Source of the DNA: Nageia nagi
Taxonomy: Eukaryota > Pinophyta
Assembly: GCA_050084985.1 (NCBI GenBank)
Contig: JBITNC010000001.1
Location: 13,392,001 to 13,456,000, forward strand
Direction: 5' to 3'
Length of the DNA stretch: 64,000 bases
This document shows, one piece after another, positions 1 to 13,700 of this stretch. Position 1 is the first letter of the stretch; each line of letters starts with the position of its first letter. A program made the translations under genes and the position numbers. Below the pieces are notes generated by a model. The model saw only the letters and a list, made by a program, of their open reading frames with translations, did not search any database and was not told the DNA's origin.

Positions 1-760
1 TTTTAATATTTGTAATTTACTTTTGCAAGCTATATAATATTCCAATAATAATTTGTATGAATCATAAATAATATGAAAGCCTTGTAATTATTTGAAAGAT
101 CATGCAATTTTTCCATATTTACACTATTAGAGATGTAGAAAAGGATGCAACTTTTTTTAAAATCAAAGGTACATTCAATTGATAGTAAAATATACATTTT
201 CAAGCAATAAGGTAGTGTAATTAATAATTTAATTTGAAAATGAAAATTTAAGGTACAATTTAAATGAAATGAAACTTTGTCAATAAAAACTAATCATATA
301 TAACAACTTTATGAGTACACTAATCATTCAACAAAATACATTATAATAATAATTGAAATAACACATTTAAACTTTTTGCTAATTAAGATTATTCCATGCC
401 ATTGGCAGTGTATATTTAATATAAAGAACTTTAAATAATGCAAATATTAGAATTTTAATGATATATGAGTAGTAGGCAACAAAAAGAGATGTATGCACCC
501 TTATAAACTATTTTCCCCTGAATACATGCTTAATTAAAAGAAATAGACATCACTAGCATTGTAAAAATAACATCAATTTCTTTTAAAAAAGAAATGGAAA
601 GTATTTAAAATAATTTGATGCATAATGAACATACAAAGTAATGATTTGGGGCACCTATAGGGGAAAAGGAAGATGCCCCAAGGTTTCATTTAGAATTCAG
701 AAATTATTTAAGAAAATTTTAAAATTAAAAAGTCATTTTGACTTTTTCTTTTTCTTGACT
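1..760. other. AT-rich stretch without recognisable gene
   Basis: Strongly AT-rich sequence with short A and T runs and no reading frame of useful length on either strand. I recognise no LTR terminus, RNA gene or domain here. It is probably decayed repeat DNA. Confidence 0.5.
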
Positions 761-764
761 TAGC

Positions 765-2110
765 ACTTTGACCTCCTAGCTGTGCGTGATTGGGTCCTAG
801 CATGGTTGACTTGGCTATACATGATTTTAACTTACTTGTCACTACCTTCTTTTGCTAGTTACTTCATCTTCTTACTTCTTGATGGCAGATCTAGCCATCA
901 TTAGATATGTTCAAGAGGATCTACCACTATTGATAGCATTGGCTAACAGGTGAGACCTAGACTGCTTCTCATTTCACCTACCCCCAATTGAAATGACCAT
1001 CACCTTTCTTGATGTTTATTCAATTTGGATGATTCCCATCAAGGGAAGCCTTATGCATTAGAGGAAGCTTTCAAACAATAATGTCCAAGACCAAGAGGTG
1101 CTTTGGTTGATAGGGGAGTCAGACCATGACTAGGAGCATAAAGCTACCAGGTTGATTGAGGTATGTCGATTTTCCCTAGTAGGGTAGCATTTATGGTTGT
1201 ACATGGCTACAATCATAGCTACATACATGTGTTTGAATAAGAGTATCTTAGTTTTCCCACTTGGATTGATTTGGATAGTACAATAGATTTACGAGAGAGG
1301 AGCACAGTTCGTATAGGGTCCATTGGTTCTAGCCTAATTGTACAAGGATTTATACAACTTAATTAGCATTGAAAATTTCAATGTGAAGATTGTTCATGCT
1401 AGAATCCTATAGATTTGGGAGTATGAGCACATAGATATTACAAGGCCTATGGGATTGTAGTGGGTATGGGAGGATCTAGGGGATATTTCCCTAGTATGTT
1501 AGACATCTAGTGGTGGAGGATACATGTACCCCTTCTCCTTAGAGGCAAGAAGATGACTGGTCAATGCATTTTAAGTCATGGACCTATAATGGGTATGCTA
1601 TCAGGACTTGTTTTGGGATGCAAATGCGTACCAACTAGTGTGGGTATTCTAAGAGTACTTCCTCCAAACTTTAAGGAAGGTGGTGGCACCATACCACCCT
1701 CTATGCATATTGTAGTAGTTTGGGATCTAATAAGGGATATTTTTAGTTTTAGTGTGTTATTAATGCTACATTTCTAAAGAGGACATACCTATGAGGATGC
1801 AGGTGATTATAGCATGGAGACTCTTATGGGAAGAGCCTTGGATATTGGATGATACTACCAATGTCTTTATGGTTCCTGAGGTTGCCCCCAATTATGCAGC
1901 ATGATGGATAGGATTTTGTATCAAGGACATTAGGATGGATGAGGATGATGATTAAGAAGAGGATGAGGATGCTAGTGAGTGATAATAAGAGGATGATCCA
2001 TATCAAGTGAACAACCTGATCCATGACATACCAGTTCAAGAGGGAGAGGCACCAAGAGCACCAAAGTTGGCTATCTTAGCCACAACTATGCCCCTAGTGG
2101 CCCCAAGTGA
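765..2110 (+). pseudogene. Plant mobile domain (PMD, MAIN/PP7-long-form-like) protein remnant
   Basis: Piecing together the frames gives a protein-like series: MADLAIIRYVQEDLPLL near 882, then SFHLPPIEMTITFLDVYSI near 970-1020, LWLIGESDHD near 1100 and PLGLIWIV near 1258, with an Asp/Glu-rich tail near 1930-2000. The order and wording match the minus-strand remnant at 41.9-43.9 kb, for example LWLIGES and SFHL..EM..T..DVY. The pattern '(F)xxGEMTxTLxDVxxxxGLPIxG' followed by a W-rich helical region is known from plant mobile domain proteins, which occur both as host genes and inside plant transposons. Many stops and frame shifts make it non-functional. The family call is from motif memory. It could also be the accessory ORF of a transposon whose ends are lost. 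Confidence 0.55.
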
Positions 2111-2444
2111 GAGACTATGCAACACAATATTTTCAATTTTTATTCATGTAAGAATGTATAACTAATTATGAACTTTGGTTTGTTATAGGAGATGCAAATA
2201 GGAAGATCGCTTCACTATGATACACCTTCAAACAATCATAACTGTTGATTCAACTGTCAGATCATCTTAAAATTTTGAGGAGAGATACATATCAATTTTC
2301 ATCATTTGGTTGCCACCTCCTATGGAAGGGATGCCATCCAAACAAAAAGTTTTCTAATCAACCTAAATCCATCATTTAGTACCCAAAATAGCTAATGTGA
2401 CAACAAAATACCACTATCTAGTAAAAAATTTATTTTATATTTAG

Positions 2445-3146
2445 TGTAGATCCAAAAATGTATAAATATTAAATAAATAAATTTGGTCTATGAATATAAT
2501 GAATAACAACTCTATATAAGAAATATACATGAACATATAAACCTGATACAGAGTGGGGGCATATACCTAGTTTGTATACAATCCTTAAAGTGGAACAATA
2601 ATAAATATTTGGAAGATTACAATCAGACTTAAGATGAGCTCTCTTGTTATAATGGATACAAGAGTCATTCCCTAAAATTTGAACCTCTTGATCATGAAGG
2701 CGCACACTGCTAACTATGTGGAAGAGGTACACCATTGACTATGTGAGATTGATAATTTTGTGTTATATGGAATAGAGAGATAATAGAGCTTAAAGAGTTA
2801 ACAATTTCTCAAGATAGGTGGCATCAAGAGACATCATAAGTTTGATGTTTGGGACAACCATATATCATAGAGATTCAATAGGGATTTCAACCTTCACCTT
2901 TTGTATTTATAACCTACAAGGAAATAGAAAGGGGTAAAATTCGACACATAACAATAATAATAATTATTTCAATATTCAAGATAACTTAAAATATAAACCA
3001 TGGTATATGATATTACATTGGCCTTATCATATGGTATTGCAATATAATAGCATTTTATCTTGATTTTTGTATTATTGCTTTTTTATCATTTAATGTGCTA
3101 AATATAATTTATTAAATAAATAATAAATCATTTTTAGGCATCTACA
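2445..3146 (-). mobile_element. Solo LTR with 5-bp target duplication
   Basis: A segment of about 702 bp bounded by TGTAGA and TCTACA. Both flanks read TTTAG (2440-2444 and 3147-3151), a perfect 5-bp target-site duplication with no internal region, so it is a solo LTR left by LTR-LTR recombination. Its reverse complement matches the plus-strand LTR at 37946-38666 along its length, including ATGTCTCTTGATGCCACC and GTTATCTTGAATATTGAA-like blocks. A TATAAATAC-like box (reverse strand, near 2910) would be the LTR promoter. Confidence 0.8.
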
Positions 3147-3151
3147 TTTAG

Positions 3152-3575
3152 ATGCAATCCTTTTGAGATAAATCTTGTAGTGGTTTAATATTAAAATAAA
3201 AAATCATGGTTAGGGATTTAATGGAACATAAAATTTGTAAGACTTTAAAGATACAAAAAACTCATAAGACTTTTAAGCTAAAAAATTAAATAACATAATT
3301 TTAATTTCATAAAACTGAAGATAAATTTTGCATGGTTTTAAAATTGATTTTAAATAAGCATTTTGAAGATAGGACCTTATAGGATTTTGGATATGGATTT
3401 TCATGTCTTGAAGAATTAAAACTAAGAAAAATTTAGGGTATGAAGTCATGATGGGGATATTGAAATTGTGGGCTCTAAGGCTTTTGGTAGCATGTCATGG
3501 GTTTGATTGGTTATAGGACGTGTATGTTATAAGTGCATAGCATGGGTTAATTAAAAAAAGTGTATGAAAACTAAG
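3152..3575. other. Unassigned AT-rich spacer
   Basis: Between the solo LTR and the left LTR of element E1. No coding potential or recognisable repeat end was seen apart from the CTAAG target copy at 3571-3575. Confidence 0.4.
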
Positions 3576-4949
3576 TGTTGATCAATATAATGTAACCTCA
3601 AGTGTTTGGTCTAGTCTAGTTCTCCATTGCCTGCAATAGTAGGGTTATTGAGAGAATAAAAGGTGATGGGATAGTGCACTCATGGAGTTTTTTTGCTCAA
3701 TATACAGGTTAGAAGTTGGTTCCTATCTATGGAAAAAATCAAAAGTAACTAGAAAAAGATGAAAGGTGAAAGGTAATAGGAAAAAGACTAAAATCTAAAC
3801 TACACAAAGTAAACTAAAACTACTTAGGCCAAGAATTACCACACACGCAGTAATCCATTGCCAAGATTAAGAATAGATAACTATCTTAGCCTTGAGGCCT
3901 CACAATTGTAATACACAACCATAATTTATAACCAAACTTCATACATAATAACCACAAAGCAAGATAACAACCACAAAATACAAAGGAAAAAATATCAAAG
4001 TACTATATAATTATATATGAAAGTAGAGCTTACATTGGGAAACTTTTTTAAAATGTCTGACCTTCTAGACCTCTAATAGTCCACTATTTATAATAATGTA
4101 TATTTATAATGGGTGTTTATCCACCATTACTACCCTCAATTTCCCTATTGACTAAGAACATAAATAAAGAACTATTTACAAATGTACAACTTCAATCTAT
4201 AACTATGCTAGATTACATAGTGACTTATTACAATCAGCACCAATGTTTGGGAATCTGTAGACTTTGAATTTTTGTACATTCTCAATAACAGTCTCTTAGA
4301 TTTATTTTTGATTACATCCTATTACAACTATAGTTGATTATCAAGGTATGGTCCTCCAGCTTGATTGGTATGGTTTTCCCATGTGCTCTATCAGCAGCCA
4401 TCTAACTTTTTGCAACCATTTATGAAAATCACTATAGCTCCAAGTTGCAAAAATTGTGAGGGAATTGAAAGATGTAACATTGAAACCTAAGGAAGAACTA
4501 CTAATGCCATGTGGAAATGAGTCAAAGTTCATACATTGACAAAGCCTTGGGGTCAAACACTCTTGATTAAGTAGACCCAAGTGTTCCCATTATCTCATAG
4601 TTCTCTTTTCAGCAAAGTAGGTATTTCTTTCTTTGGTGGGCACTATTGATTAATTAAGAATTACCTTATCACCTACTAATTTTTAATAAAAGGTATGACA
4701 TCATTGCTAAAAATTGATGGGTTCTACAAAATGATCCTACTGAAATATCTCCCAAACTTAACAAAACTTGACAAAAATAACTAAGTATAAAGACTATACA
4801 CTCATTGTAGTACTTACAAAAGAATGAAAGGGGAGCAAGAAATGGAAATTAAAAGCATGAATCTTATTGAAAAATAATGAATGAATGAAAGAATAAAATA
4901 ATATCAAAATGTTACCCTCCTTATAGAGTGTAATTTTAAAAGAATAATA
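3576..4949 (-). repeat. E1 3' LTR
   Basis: Starts TGTTGATCAATATAATGTAACC and matches 15309 onward over most of its length. Shared blocks include CAATAGTAGGGTTATTG, ACTTCAATCTATAACTATGC and AAAGACTATACACTCATTG. It is about 550 bp shorter than its partner because the block found at 16483-17028 is absent. Confidence 0.75.
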
Positions 4950-7900
4950 GTCTTCTAGTGGCTCATGAGGGCTTCAACCTGCTAAAGAATAAGACCCTTA
5001 TTTTCCACTTCCACTCACTTGCTTAGATGGATCCTTTACTAAGATTTTTGGTGATGGAACTAATTCCAAAGGAAGTAAAGACTACAACTTCTTGTATAGA
5101 TCCTTTAACTTTTTATTATCCACTTGTGACAAGATAAGGCATGCTTATATCTTACCTAAATTTTCTTTGAAGCTTGTTAGCATATTATCTAGTCTTTTAG
5201 CATACACAAATATTCATAATACTTCCTAGTTTAAGTCATTTATTTCTTGCAAGTCTCAAATTTATTTCTGAAAAAATATTGGTCCAAAAATTATTTGCTA
5301 TTCACCACCCATCAATTGATGCTACCCTATACATCTAGTTCCTCCCATAATTTAGGATCATTTAATTAGACTAAAGAATGAAAGAATATATCTACAAAGC
5401 TGATCTCTATCTTTAATTGATATTTTTCCAAGTCAAAAACAAACATTAAATCTTACAAATCATAAATATTCTTAGTCCTTATAAGAATGGTTTGTCTAGG
5501 CCTTAGAGTAATTGTGGCCAAATCTTTCTCGATTAAGATAATGAGCCAACTTTGCATACCTTTAATCATTGATCAAGGGATTGTCAGGTCTAGTTTATGA
5601 AGTGCAATCTAAGCAATGTACTATTGGAGAGCTTGTTCTATTTGATTCTTCAATATATGTAGCTAGGAGATGCTAACTATTTTCTTTATTATTTGCTCAA
5701 CCAGGGTTTTTCTAAAATTCTTGAAAATTTTAAGCAGCTTGACCTTATCATCTTTTAACACTTTATTTGTTGATATTATTTTCTTCAACTCCTATTCAAT
5801 CTATTGAACCTTATGCTTTTCAATCAATATGGCTTGAGACTTTAGGTATTTAATATATTTCATATTTTCCAACTCAACCTTAGCCTCTCTAAGGCTCTTT
5901 TCATACTTAGACTTTTGCTTGATCAATTTTTCAATTAACCCTTTATTTTGATTTTGTAACTTGGTTAACATTTTATCTTTCTAGAGGTAGTCCTTATATT
6001 GATCAATATTTTTATTCATTTTCTCTATTTTGTTCTCCATGGATTGGAGATGCTTTCCTTCCACCAAGGAAGTATTAACCAAAAACCTTGATTAGTTTAT
6101 AGCTAGATCACTTTGCATATTTATATTTATGATAGCCATGGGGGTTGTGTCTATTTTCCCTTTGAAAGGCATCTGAGCAATTTTGATATCCCATGTTTCT
6201 ATTACTTAAAATTCTTACTTGTTGCTCTGAGAGCACAAGGGGTTTATCAATAAACATTTATCAATCTATGGGATCTACTACTTGAGTGCAAAAAATACTT
6301 TTTATTTTCTCTTATGAGGCTATAGAAAAAGGAATTAAAGAATGGGAAGATGCACCTACTCCTAAAGCTAACGTTGGAGTATTCTAATTAGGATTCTATT
6401 TCACTTTCTTTATTGAGTTTGTAATCTATTCATCCTCTTCTTCTTCATATACAATTGGCTTTTATTTAGGTGGATTTTCCTTTGGGATGGAGTCTTTCTT
6501 TTTATTCAAATCTTTTTCATCATCATCATCTCCATCTTTGCTTGCATCACCTCTCGTTGCTGTGGTACCATCCATGCCTAGTACATTTCCTCCCCCTTGT
6601 TTCATTTCATCCCCCATTTCCTTTTGAGCATCTTGATAAACAATAGTATTAGTACTTTAAGATTCCTAAGTTTCTTTTACATCCAATAACTTTGTATCTT
6701 TCATTCTTGGTTTAGGCTATTCCTAGCTTATTTCCTAGGGAGATGGGGTTTGGGTGCTTTTTACCACAGATGGTTTAGTGGTACGTGCCTTTTTTTTCAA
6801 TATTTATTTCTTCTTCATGTTTTTTTGTTCTTGTGATAGCATTCTAATTCTTCTTCTTCTCTTTTGAGAAGACTCCCAAAAAGTCTTAGTTATTTCTATT
6901 TTCTTAATTTGAAGCTAACATGAATTGGAAGCTTCTTCTACTTTTCTCTTCCTTGGGTATTTCAACTTTAGTACCTGTTGCACCAATGGATGATCTTCTC
7001 CTCCTAATATTCCTTTAAAATTAGCTAGAAGAGGATATCCCTTCTTCAAGATGGGGTCTTGCATGTATTGAGCATTCTAGTACTGATCATATTGGAACTC
7101 ACCAAAGTGTTGTTTCTCAACATGGTTGAATTTGGTGGTATATTCAAATATAAATTTAGTAAAGTATTTAATTTTATTAGGATCCCTACATAACTCATCC
7201 TACAACTAAGTAATTACCTTCAGGTTAAAGGAAAAATCCTATCAATAAACTTCCCAAATCTTATACTTTTTAAATGCCCTCAAGTGCCATCCATGCCTTG
7301 TTGAAAATCTTGAATTCCCACTCTGAGGATCTCTTAACCTCTTATTCTATTTGATTTATAAAATATTGTACATTTGATAAAGCTTCATGGGAAAATATTA
7401 GGTGATTTTTATTTGATTTAATTATTTTTGTTATATCACTCACTGGGTCATACATCCAAGGGGCATCTACACCATCTTATTTAAAAATTTGTACAATAAA
7501 AGTTATTATTTCATCTTTTCAACCTAATTATAATAAAATAAAATTTGCAACAATGGCAAGCATTTTGATAATGGGTTTAAAATTACCCCCTAATCCATAC
7601 TTAGTTTATATTGCACACATTTGCCTACCCATTTCTAAATAATACAACTAGGGGGCAACAAATTTTGGTAACAAAAATGGGTTTTTAAAATACCCATACC
7701 TTATTATAACTATATAGTTCTTCAAAAAATACCAATCTCTAATGTTGTTTCCTACTTGCAACTCTTGCATGGTTGATCAGTGTAGTTTATGAGTGACATT
7801 TCCTATGAGAATCTACATCACTAGGGTAAATAATTTCTTCATAAACTCATAATATGGACCATGGAATTTTGTAAGCATCGATACTCTCAAATCAATTGGT

Positions 7901-8575
7901 GTGGGTGCTTTGGAAAAAGTTATTAGTTCAATTTGAAGCCCTCCTTCCACTAGAGCTTCCAAATTTTGATGGACTATAAGCCACCATGAGTATGACTAGT
8001 ACCAAAAATTAGATTTTTCAATATTGAATAGATTTTTCCTAACCTCATTTGAGAAGATAGGAAAATCATAGTAGATATGTGCCCCAATAATATTATATGC
8101 CATTCTCATTATAGCTTCTTCTACCTCAATTTGGTTCTTTTTACCAAGAATAACCTCTAATGCCTACAATACCTATCTATCTTGAGATTTCTCAAAGGAG
8201 GTGATGTTGTAGCTCTATAGGAGCTTGGTGAATCTACCTTCATGTCTCTCATAAATCCAATCCAATATTTAGCTCTCATTTTGATAAAAATCAGCTTTCT
8301 CTTTCTTGAGATAAATTTGCTTCTTGACATGGAAGCTCCAATTAGTAGGGACTAAAAATATATGTAAAATTACCTCTAGGGAGTAGTCCAAAAAGATATC
8401 AAGCTGGTACCTAGACTTTGTTTCTCTCTTCTTATACTTCTTATAAGCTTTAGCTTCATAGCCTTGTGAAGTGTGCTTAAGTGCAATGGAGAAAAGGAGC
8501 TCTGAACAAGTGGATTCATAGGTCTCATAATATGCCAAGCCCTAATCTAACATAACATTTCTTCTTGATTTAGCC
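4950..8575 (-). pseudogene. E1 extra ORF downstream of integrase, coiled-coil C-terminal half
   Basis: On the minus strand a long protein-like stretch begins near 8575. Its best preserved frame is 8269-8538 (89 aa, MAYYETYESTCSELLFS...). It continues through stops and shifts to about 5000. Its distal half (about 6200-5650) reads as Lys/Glu/Leu-rich heptad sequence such as LIEKLIKQKSKYEKSLREAK, typical of a coiled coil. A Lys/Glu/Ser-rich linker lies at 6900-6450. The position after integrase and before the 3' LTR is where plant gypsy elements with an additional ORF carry it. I recognise no named domain and do not call it an envelope. Element E2 carries a related coiled-coil piece. Confidence 0.5.
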
Positions 8576-9689
8576 ATTGAATTCCCTTTTCCCATGAATT
8601 CTAGTATTTTATGCTACAATAGGATCCTTTTAGGATCTACTTATCAGGTATCCAAATGATTAATAACCCCTACCTCCATCTAGTTGACATTAGGAGCATT
8701 CTCTAGGCATTCAATTGCTACAGTCTCCTTTGTGCTTGCCATTGTGTTTTATAACTTTTATGTAGCTCAGGTAAGCATCTAGTACATACAACCTTTACAA
8801 GATGAATCTTTGAAACTCTTCCACAACTAGTGCTAAAAACTCTATAGATAATATGCGTTTGCAACTTTGGGAGGCTTGAGCTCTAAAATTTGCTAGGTGA
8901 GGAATAAGTGGTTGGGGAGTATAATTTATTTACCTATGGTTTGTGAATTTCATCTATTAATGAAAATTAATGAACAAGAAATGTTGGGATTTACACAGAG
9001 TATGATGTTAAGGATGACAAGTGGGATGACAATTAGTTTAAGTGTGCTAAATTTAAATTACAAGGTAAGGCATGATTGGTGATTTTTTTGATGAAATCTA
9101 GACCTTAAATCCTATCCTATTGATAATATAGTTTACATAATATGGGTTTAACCTCCATCATGCCTAGTTAATGTAAGAATTAATGACTACCTACCTTCTG
9201 GGGAAGTGCACCATTGGTGAAATATATATATACAATAAATTATTTTTTACTATAATAATAAAAAGTAACATTGGAATACTTAAACTATACAATCTTAAAA
9301 GGTATTGTGAGATCACTCAATCACCTAGTAATGTTTCAAATAGATTCCATTCACTAGGATATGTAGTTCCTAGTATCTGGCAATATCTTGAAGCTTGAAT
9401 ACATTATTTTGCATATTTTGAGTGACGATATAGGTCTTGTTCCATAAGGAATCAAATTTGTGATATTTCCCAAGATTTTCTTTTTCTTTGTCTCATTTGA
9501 GGATGATGTATCTAACTTCAAACTTTACTTGAGAAGACTTTTTCTTATCAAACCACTTCTTAACAATCTACTATCGATGTTGGAAAGATTGATATGCTTT
9601 ATTTCTATCCTCTTCCAACTTCATCAATTGATTGAATCTTGCTTGTAGTGGCTCAAAGTCATAGTCTTCTAACCCTTATATGATCTTTA

Positions 9690-10400
9690 ATGTAGGTAAC
9701 TCAATATGAATTGGCAATACTAGTATCTTACCATAAACAAAAGCATAAGGGTATGAATTAATGGCTAATTTGATATTGATCCTATCTGCCCATAATGTCT
9801 AGTCTAGTTTTGTATGCCACTAGCTAGGATTCCCTTCAATTATCATTTTAATGATCTAGGTTAAATTTTTATATTTGATTCAACTAACCCATTCCCTTGT
9901 GGGTAATATTTTGAAGAGAACATCTAGTAGATCCCATACTTAGCAACAAAGTATGACAAGTTAGCTCCAATAAATGTAGAACCATTAACTAATACAATAG
10001 TATATAGGATGCCAAAGTGAGTAATTAATCTCTTAACCATTTCAATTACTACCTCTTGATCTACATTTTTGCATGGCATGGCTTCTGATCATCTTTTGAA
10101 GTATTCTATTATAGTCATAATAAACTTGTGGCATATTGAAAAATTTTAGTTAATAACACCAATGAAGTCTATACCCCATTATTGGAAAGGTTCTTCAATA
10201 ATCACAGGCTTGAGAGGCATTATAGTTGGTCTTCTTTTTCCCACATATCTATTGCATTTGTCATACTTTTGGGCTATCTTGAATGAATCTTGAAATATAG
10301 TAGGCCAATATTAGCTTGCTTAAAATATTTTTTCATTAGTAGTAGGACCACTATAGTGTCTTCTAAAGAATTCATAATGAAATTCATGTAGAATCATTTA
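9690..10400 (-). pseudogene. E1 integrase remnant (gypsy)
   Basis: Reverse-strand fragments in mixed frames read like the His/Cys head (HYEF...GPTTNEKIF, then QKYDKCNRYVGK-like wording near 10260-10340) and the start of the catalytic core (PFQ.WGIDFIG near 10150-10190). They lie directly after the RNase H segment, as expected for gypsy pol. Stops and shifts are frequent. The complete D,D-35-E set cannot be traced, so it is inactive. Confidence 0.6.
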
Positions 10401-11040
10401 GGCTTCATCCTGAGTCACACATCTTAACAAGGTTTGATCAAAATTATTCCTATAGATATGATCATATATTATCATAAATGTTAATGCTTGTAACCTAAAT
10501 CTCCTCCTTTGAAACCTATCCAAATATTCATAATATTTACCAGTTCTAAAATAAAAAAATAAATTGCTTAATCTAATTACTTTCTTGATTAGGATGCTCT
10601 TCATCCTCTATGATAGAAATCATGTGTGTAGCTTCTGTTATTTTCATAGAGGGATCTTCCCCTTATCAACTTGGTTGGTTTAATTTTTACATCATATTCT
10701 ATTATTCTTGTGATCCAACTAGCCTTTCCTTCACCTAATTCTCCTTGGATAACATAATTTCTTACATCTAGGTGGCTGGTATATACAAGTATTTTATTAC
10801 GGGACACATAATGTTTAAAATTTTTAAGCCCTTTCATTATGGAAAACCCTTATTTTTCAATAAATGGGTACCTTATTTGGGTTTTGTAGTGTTTGGTTGT
10901 GAAAAAAAATAAGATGTTCTACTTTTTAGTCATTTTTCTACACTAGAATAGCTACAATGCTTTTCTCTTCTCCATATGCATACATGATAAAGTCTTTTGA
11001 AAAATTAGGATTATTAAAAATAGGAGCTTCAATTATAGCC
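10400..11040 (-). pseudogene. E1 RT connection / RNase H remnant
   Basis: Downstream of RT on the minus strand, fragments such as PNFSKDFIMYAYGEEKS (near 11000) correspond to the start of the gypsy RNase H domain. Two short open frames (10601-10837 and 10398-10604) are leftovers of this region. The catalytic acidic residues cannot be followed with confidence. Confidence 0.5.
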
Positions 11041-11790
11041 TTTTTAATATCCTTAAAAGCTTATTTTGCTTCTTTAGACTAAAAAAATATATCATCTTTC
11101 TTTAACATTGTTGTGATTGGAGAAACAATATGAGAAAATCACTAATAAATTTTCTAATAAAATTGATTTGACCAAGGAAAGATTGTAGGCCCTTCTTGTT
11201 AGAGGGAAGAGGAAATGCTTAAATAGATTTCATTTTGTCTAGATCAATTATCAATCCTTTTTTTGAGATAATATGACCAAGCAATTTTCCTTGGTTAATC
11301 ATAAAATAGACTTTTTAGGGTTGATAGACATCCCAAATTCTATACATTTTTCAAAAACTTGCTTGAGGTGATGTATATGGTCCTTTCTAGTCTTATAAAA
11401 CACTATATTATCATTGAAGTAGACCAAGATTATCCTGTTTATCAAGTCACCAAAGGTATGGTCCATGACTCTTTGAAAAGTAGCCCTAGCTAATGAGAGA
11501 CCAAAAGGCATTCTTTGAAATGCAAATGTCCTCCATTTGGTAGTGAATGCAATTTTGAATTGATCCTCATCCTTTACCCAAATTTGGTTGAATCCTAAAT
11601 AGCCATCAATCATATAAAAATAACATGCTTTGACTATTGTGTGCAGGATTTTCTCCATGAGAGGGAGAGGATAATTATATTTGAGAGACACCTTGTTTAG
11701 ATTTTTGAAATCTACACATAGTCTGATTTCTCCACGTTTTTTTTCTTACTAGGACTAAATTGGCTACCTAAGAAAAATGCTTGATAGGAT
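11040..11790 (-). pseudogene. E1 reverse transcriptase (Ty3/gypsy), inactive
   Basis: The open segment 11299-11691 (130 aa) covers RT palm and fingers: NYPLPLMEKILHTIV, then FNQIWVKDEDQFKIAFTT, FQRMPFGLSLARATFQRVMD and the catalytic strand. Upstream in the reverse direction is LCVDFKNLNK (about 11700-11730). Downstream is a GQINFIRKFI-like piece near 11140. In gypsy elements the catalytic motif is Y-L/V-D-D. Here it reads YFNDN, so the first Asp is lost and the enzyme cannot work. Length and spacing otherwise fit gypsy RT. Confidence 0.85.
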
Positions 11791-12999
11791 ATATAATTTT
11801 AGCATATATGACCTTAAGTAACTCTTGCTTCATAGCCTCTTCTATTATTGGGTTAATCAAGCTTTATTTTTATTTGTATGGCTTGAATTTTGGCTCTAGC
11901 TCAATGGTGTTCTGGATCACATTCTTATCATATGTCTTTAGAGCATCATAAATCTAGGAAAGTACTTTGGAGAACTCATGGTAAATCTAAAATATCATCC
12001 TTTTTTCTTCTTGAAAGCACTCTAATCCAACATTTATATATTATTTGGGTTCAACTTCCAACTCAATAGTACTCTCCTTTTGAACAACCAAGGTTTTTTT
12101 ATTTTTGAACATCTTTAAAATCAAATAACCATTCAAAAGAAAGCAAACCTTTGGGTATGATATTTTTTTTGAGTTGTATCATATCTAACTCTTGGAAGTA
12201 GTCATGTAGTTATTCAAAACCAAAGGTGTAAGCTACTACTTTATCTATAAGGAAATTCATAATATGCTCATTGAAGTTAAATACCTACCAAAAATTTATT
12301 GTATCAAGTACAGATGGCCTACATAGTACTTTAACTCCATAACTTCCTCTTTTATGATAAATAGAATTGTAACATGCTCCTTTACCTGCAAGTGCATCAA
12401 TAAATTGATTGCACATTCTAAGAAAAGAGATGAAATTGATTGCCAAGAATGACTCTAATAAGTTCCATACCATATTCTTATAAGTATTTAGATAGTGATG
12501 TTTTGCACTAATATGGTATCTGAATTACTTTATGACTAGTTTAGAATCACCATGCATCACCAAGAATCTGATGCCCATGCTAATCGCTTTGGATGACCCT
12601 AAATGGAGGGCTTCATATTTAGTAACATTATTTGTGCAAATCCATGTGAATTTGAATGATAACCTTATCATGTGTCCTTCTAGTGATTTGAACATAACAC
12701 CCATATTGCAACCATGTTTGCATCTAGCCCCATAAAATTACATCATCCATATCTCATGCTCTCCTTTAGCTATGATTGGGATTGGCTAGATATTCTCATA
12801 TAAATAATAGTTACCCATGCTAATATTAGTGATATGATAATTGAGGTCATTAGCTAAAAGGATTTCTATGGTCACTAGTGTCTCTCTGAGTGTATCCCTC
12901 TCAAATACTTCTACTAATACAAGGCCATTCAAATAGTTTTATTTTGTGATCTACTTAACATAAACACTTTTAGTTCCCTCATTTGGGATTTTAACTTGC

Positions 13000-13700
13000 T
13001 TATTTTTAAAAGGAAGTAGGAGATGTGTATAATCTAAGGCTAAGATCAATGACAATAATGTCATGAATGATATAAATATCAAGGAATACATTTAGGGTTA
13101 TGAAAATGCTTTTTACACTACCAACTACATCTACTGAGGATGAATCTAGTTGTATGGATCCATGTATGCATTGAGTAATATACAATTTCATTTAATTTGC
13201 AATAGCTTTGGGAATAATGATAATGGCATCTCCAATATCAATCATACAATTATTAACTACCCAACCTTCTAATGTAAGAGATAGATAAAAAGGTGGAGGT
13301 CTTCTTATGCCTACAAGAGTTGTAGGGATATAATCAAAAATTGTAAACATTGCATTACCCTTTTTTAACTATTTTTAAGCTTTTGGTAAGAGGTCAATCT
13401 GACCTAGAATCTTTAATGCATCAAACATTATCATTCTAGAAGGTATTATTTTAATTCTTCCAAAATATTGTATGGGATGTAAGGGGTGAACTTACTTGTT
13501 TCAGTGGTTTGATGTGATCTAAAGTATTGAGTGTATTTCTCCATATGATGTTCAGTAATGAAAGGATATCTCAATGGAGGAGTCCTCTCTTTTTTTGAGA
13601 CTTCATTTCTAGTCATAGCAGAGTTTCTTGCTGAAGAAGTGATATTACCTAAATCTTGAGAAACTTGACCCAAATGACTAGGAAGTTTTTTTTTTGATCC
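13000..13700 (-). pseudogene. E1 aspartic protease remnant
   Basis: The 13006-13191 segment reads IQLDSSSVDVVGSVKSIFIT and IIHDIIVIDLSL. This is the pattern that follows the active site in Tat/Athila-type proteases. Upstream (about 13230) the active-site strand reads NNCMIDIGDAIIIIPKAIA, with DIG where the family has D-G/S-G-S. The 13446-13673 frame upstream is the linker from gag. Broken by stops. Confidence 0.65.

Noticed and set aside
1553-1777. Independent 74-aa gene
   Set aside because: It lies in an alternative frame of the PMD remnant. The conserved reading (VVAPYHP etc.) is in another frame.
4950-8575. Envelope gene of a plant retrovirus-like element
   Set aside because: The position fits, but I saw no signal peptide, furin-like site or membrane anchor, and the distal half looks like a soluble coiled coil.
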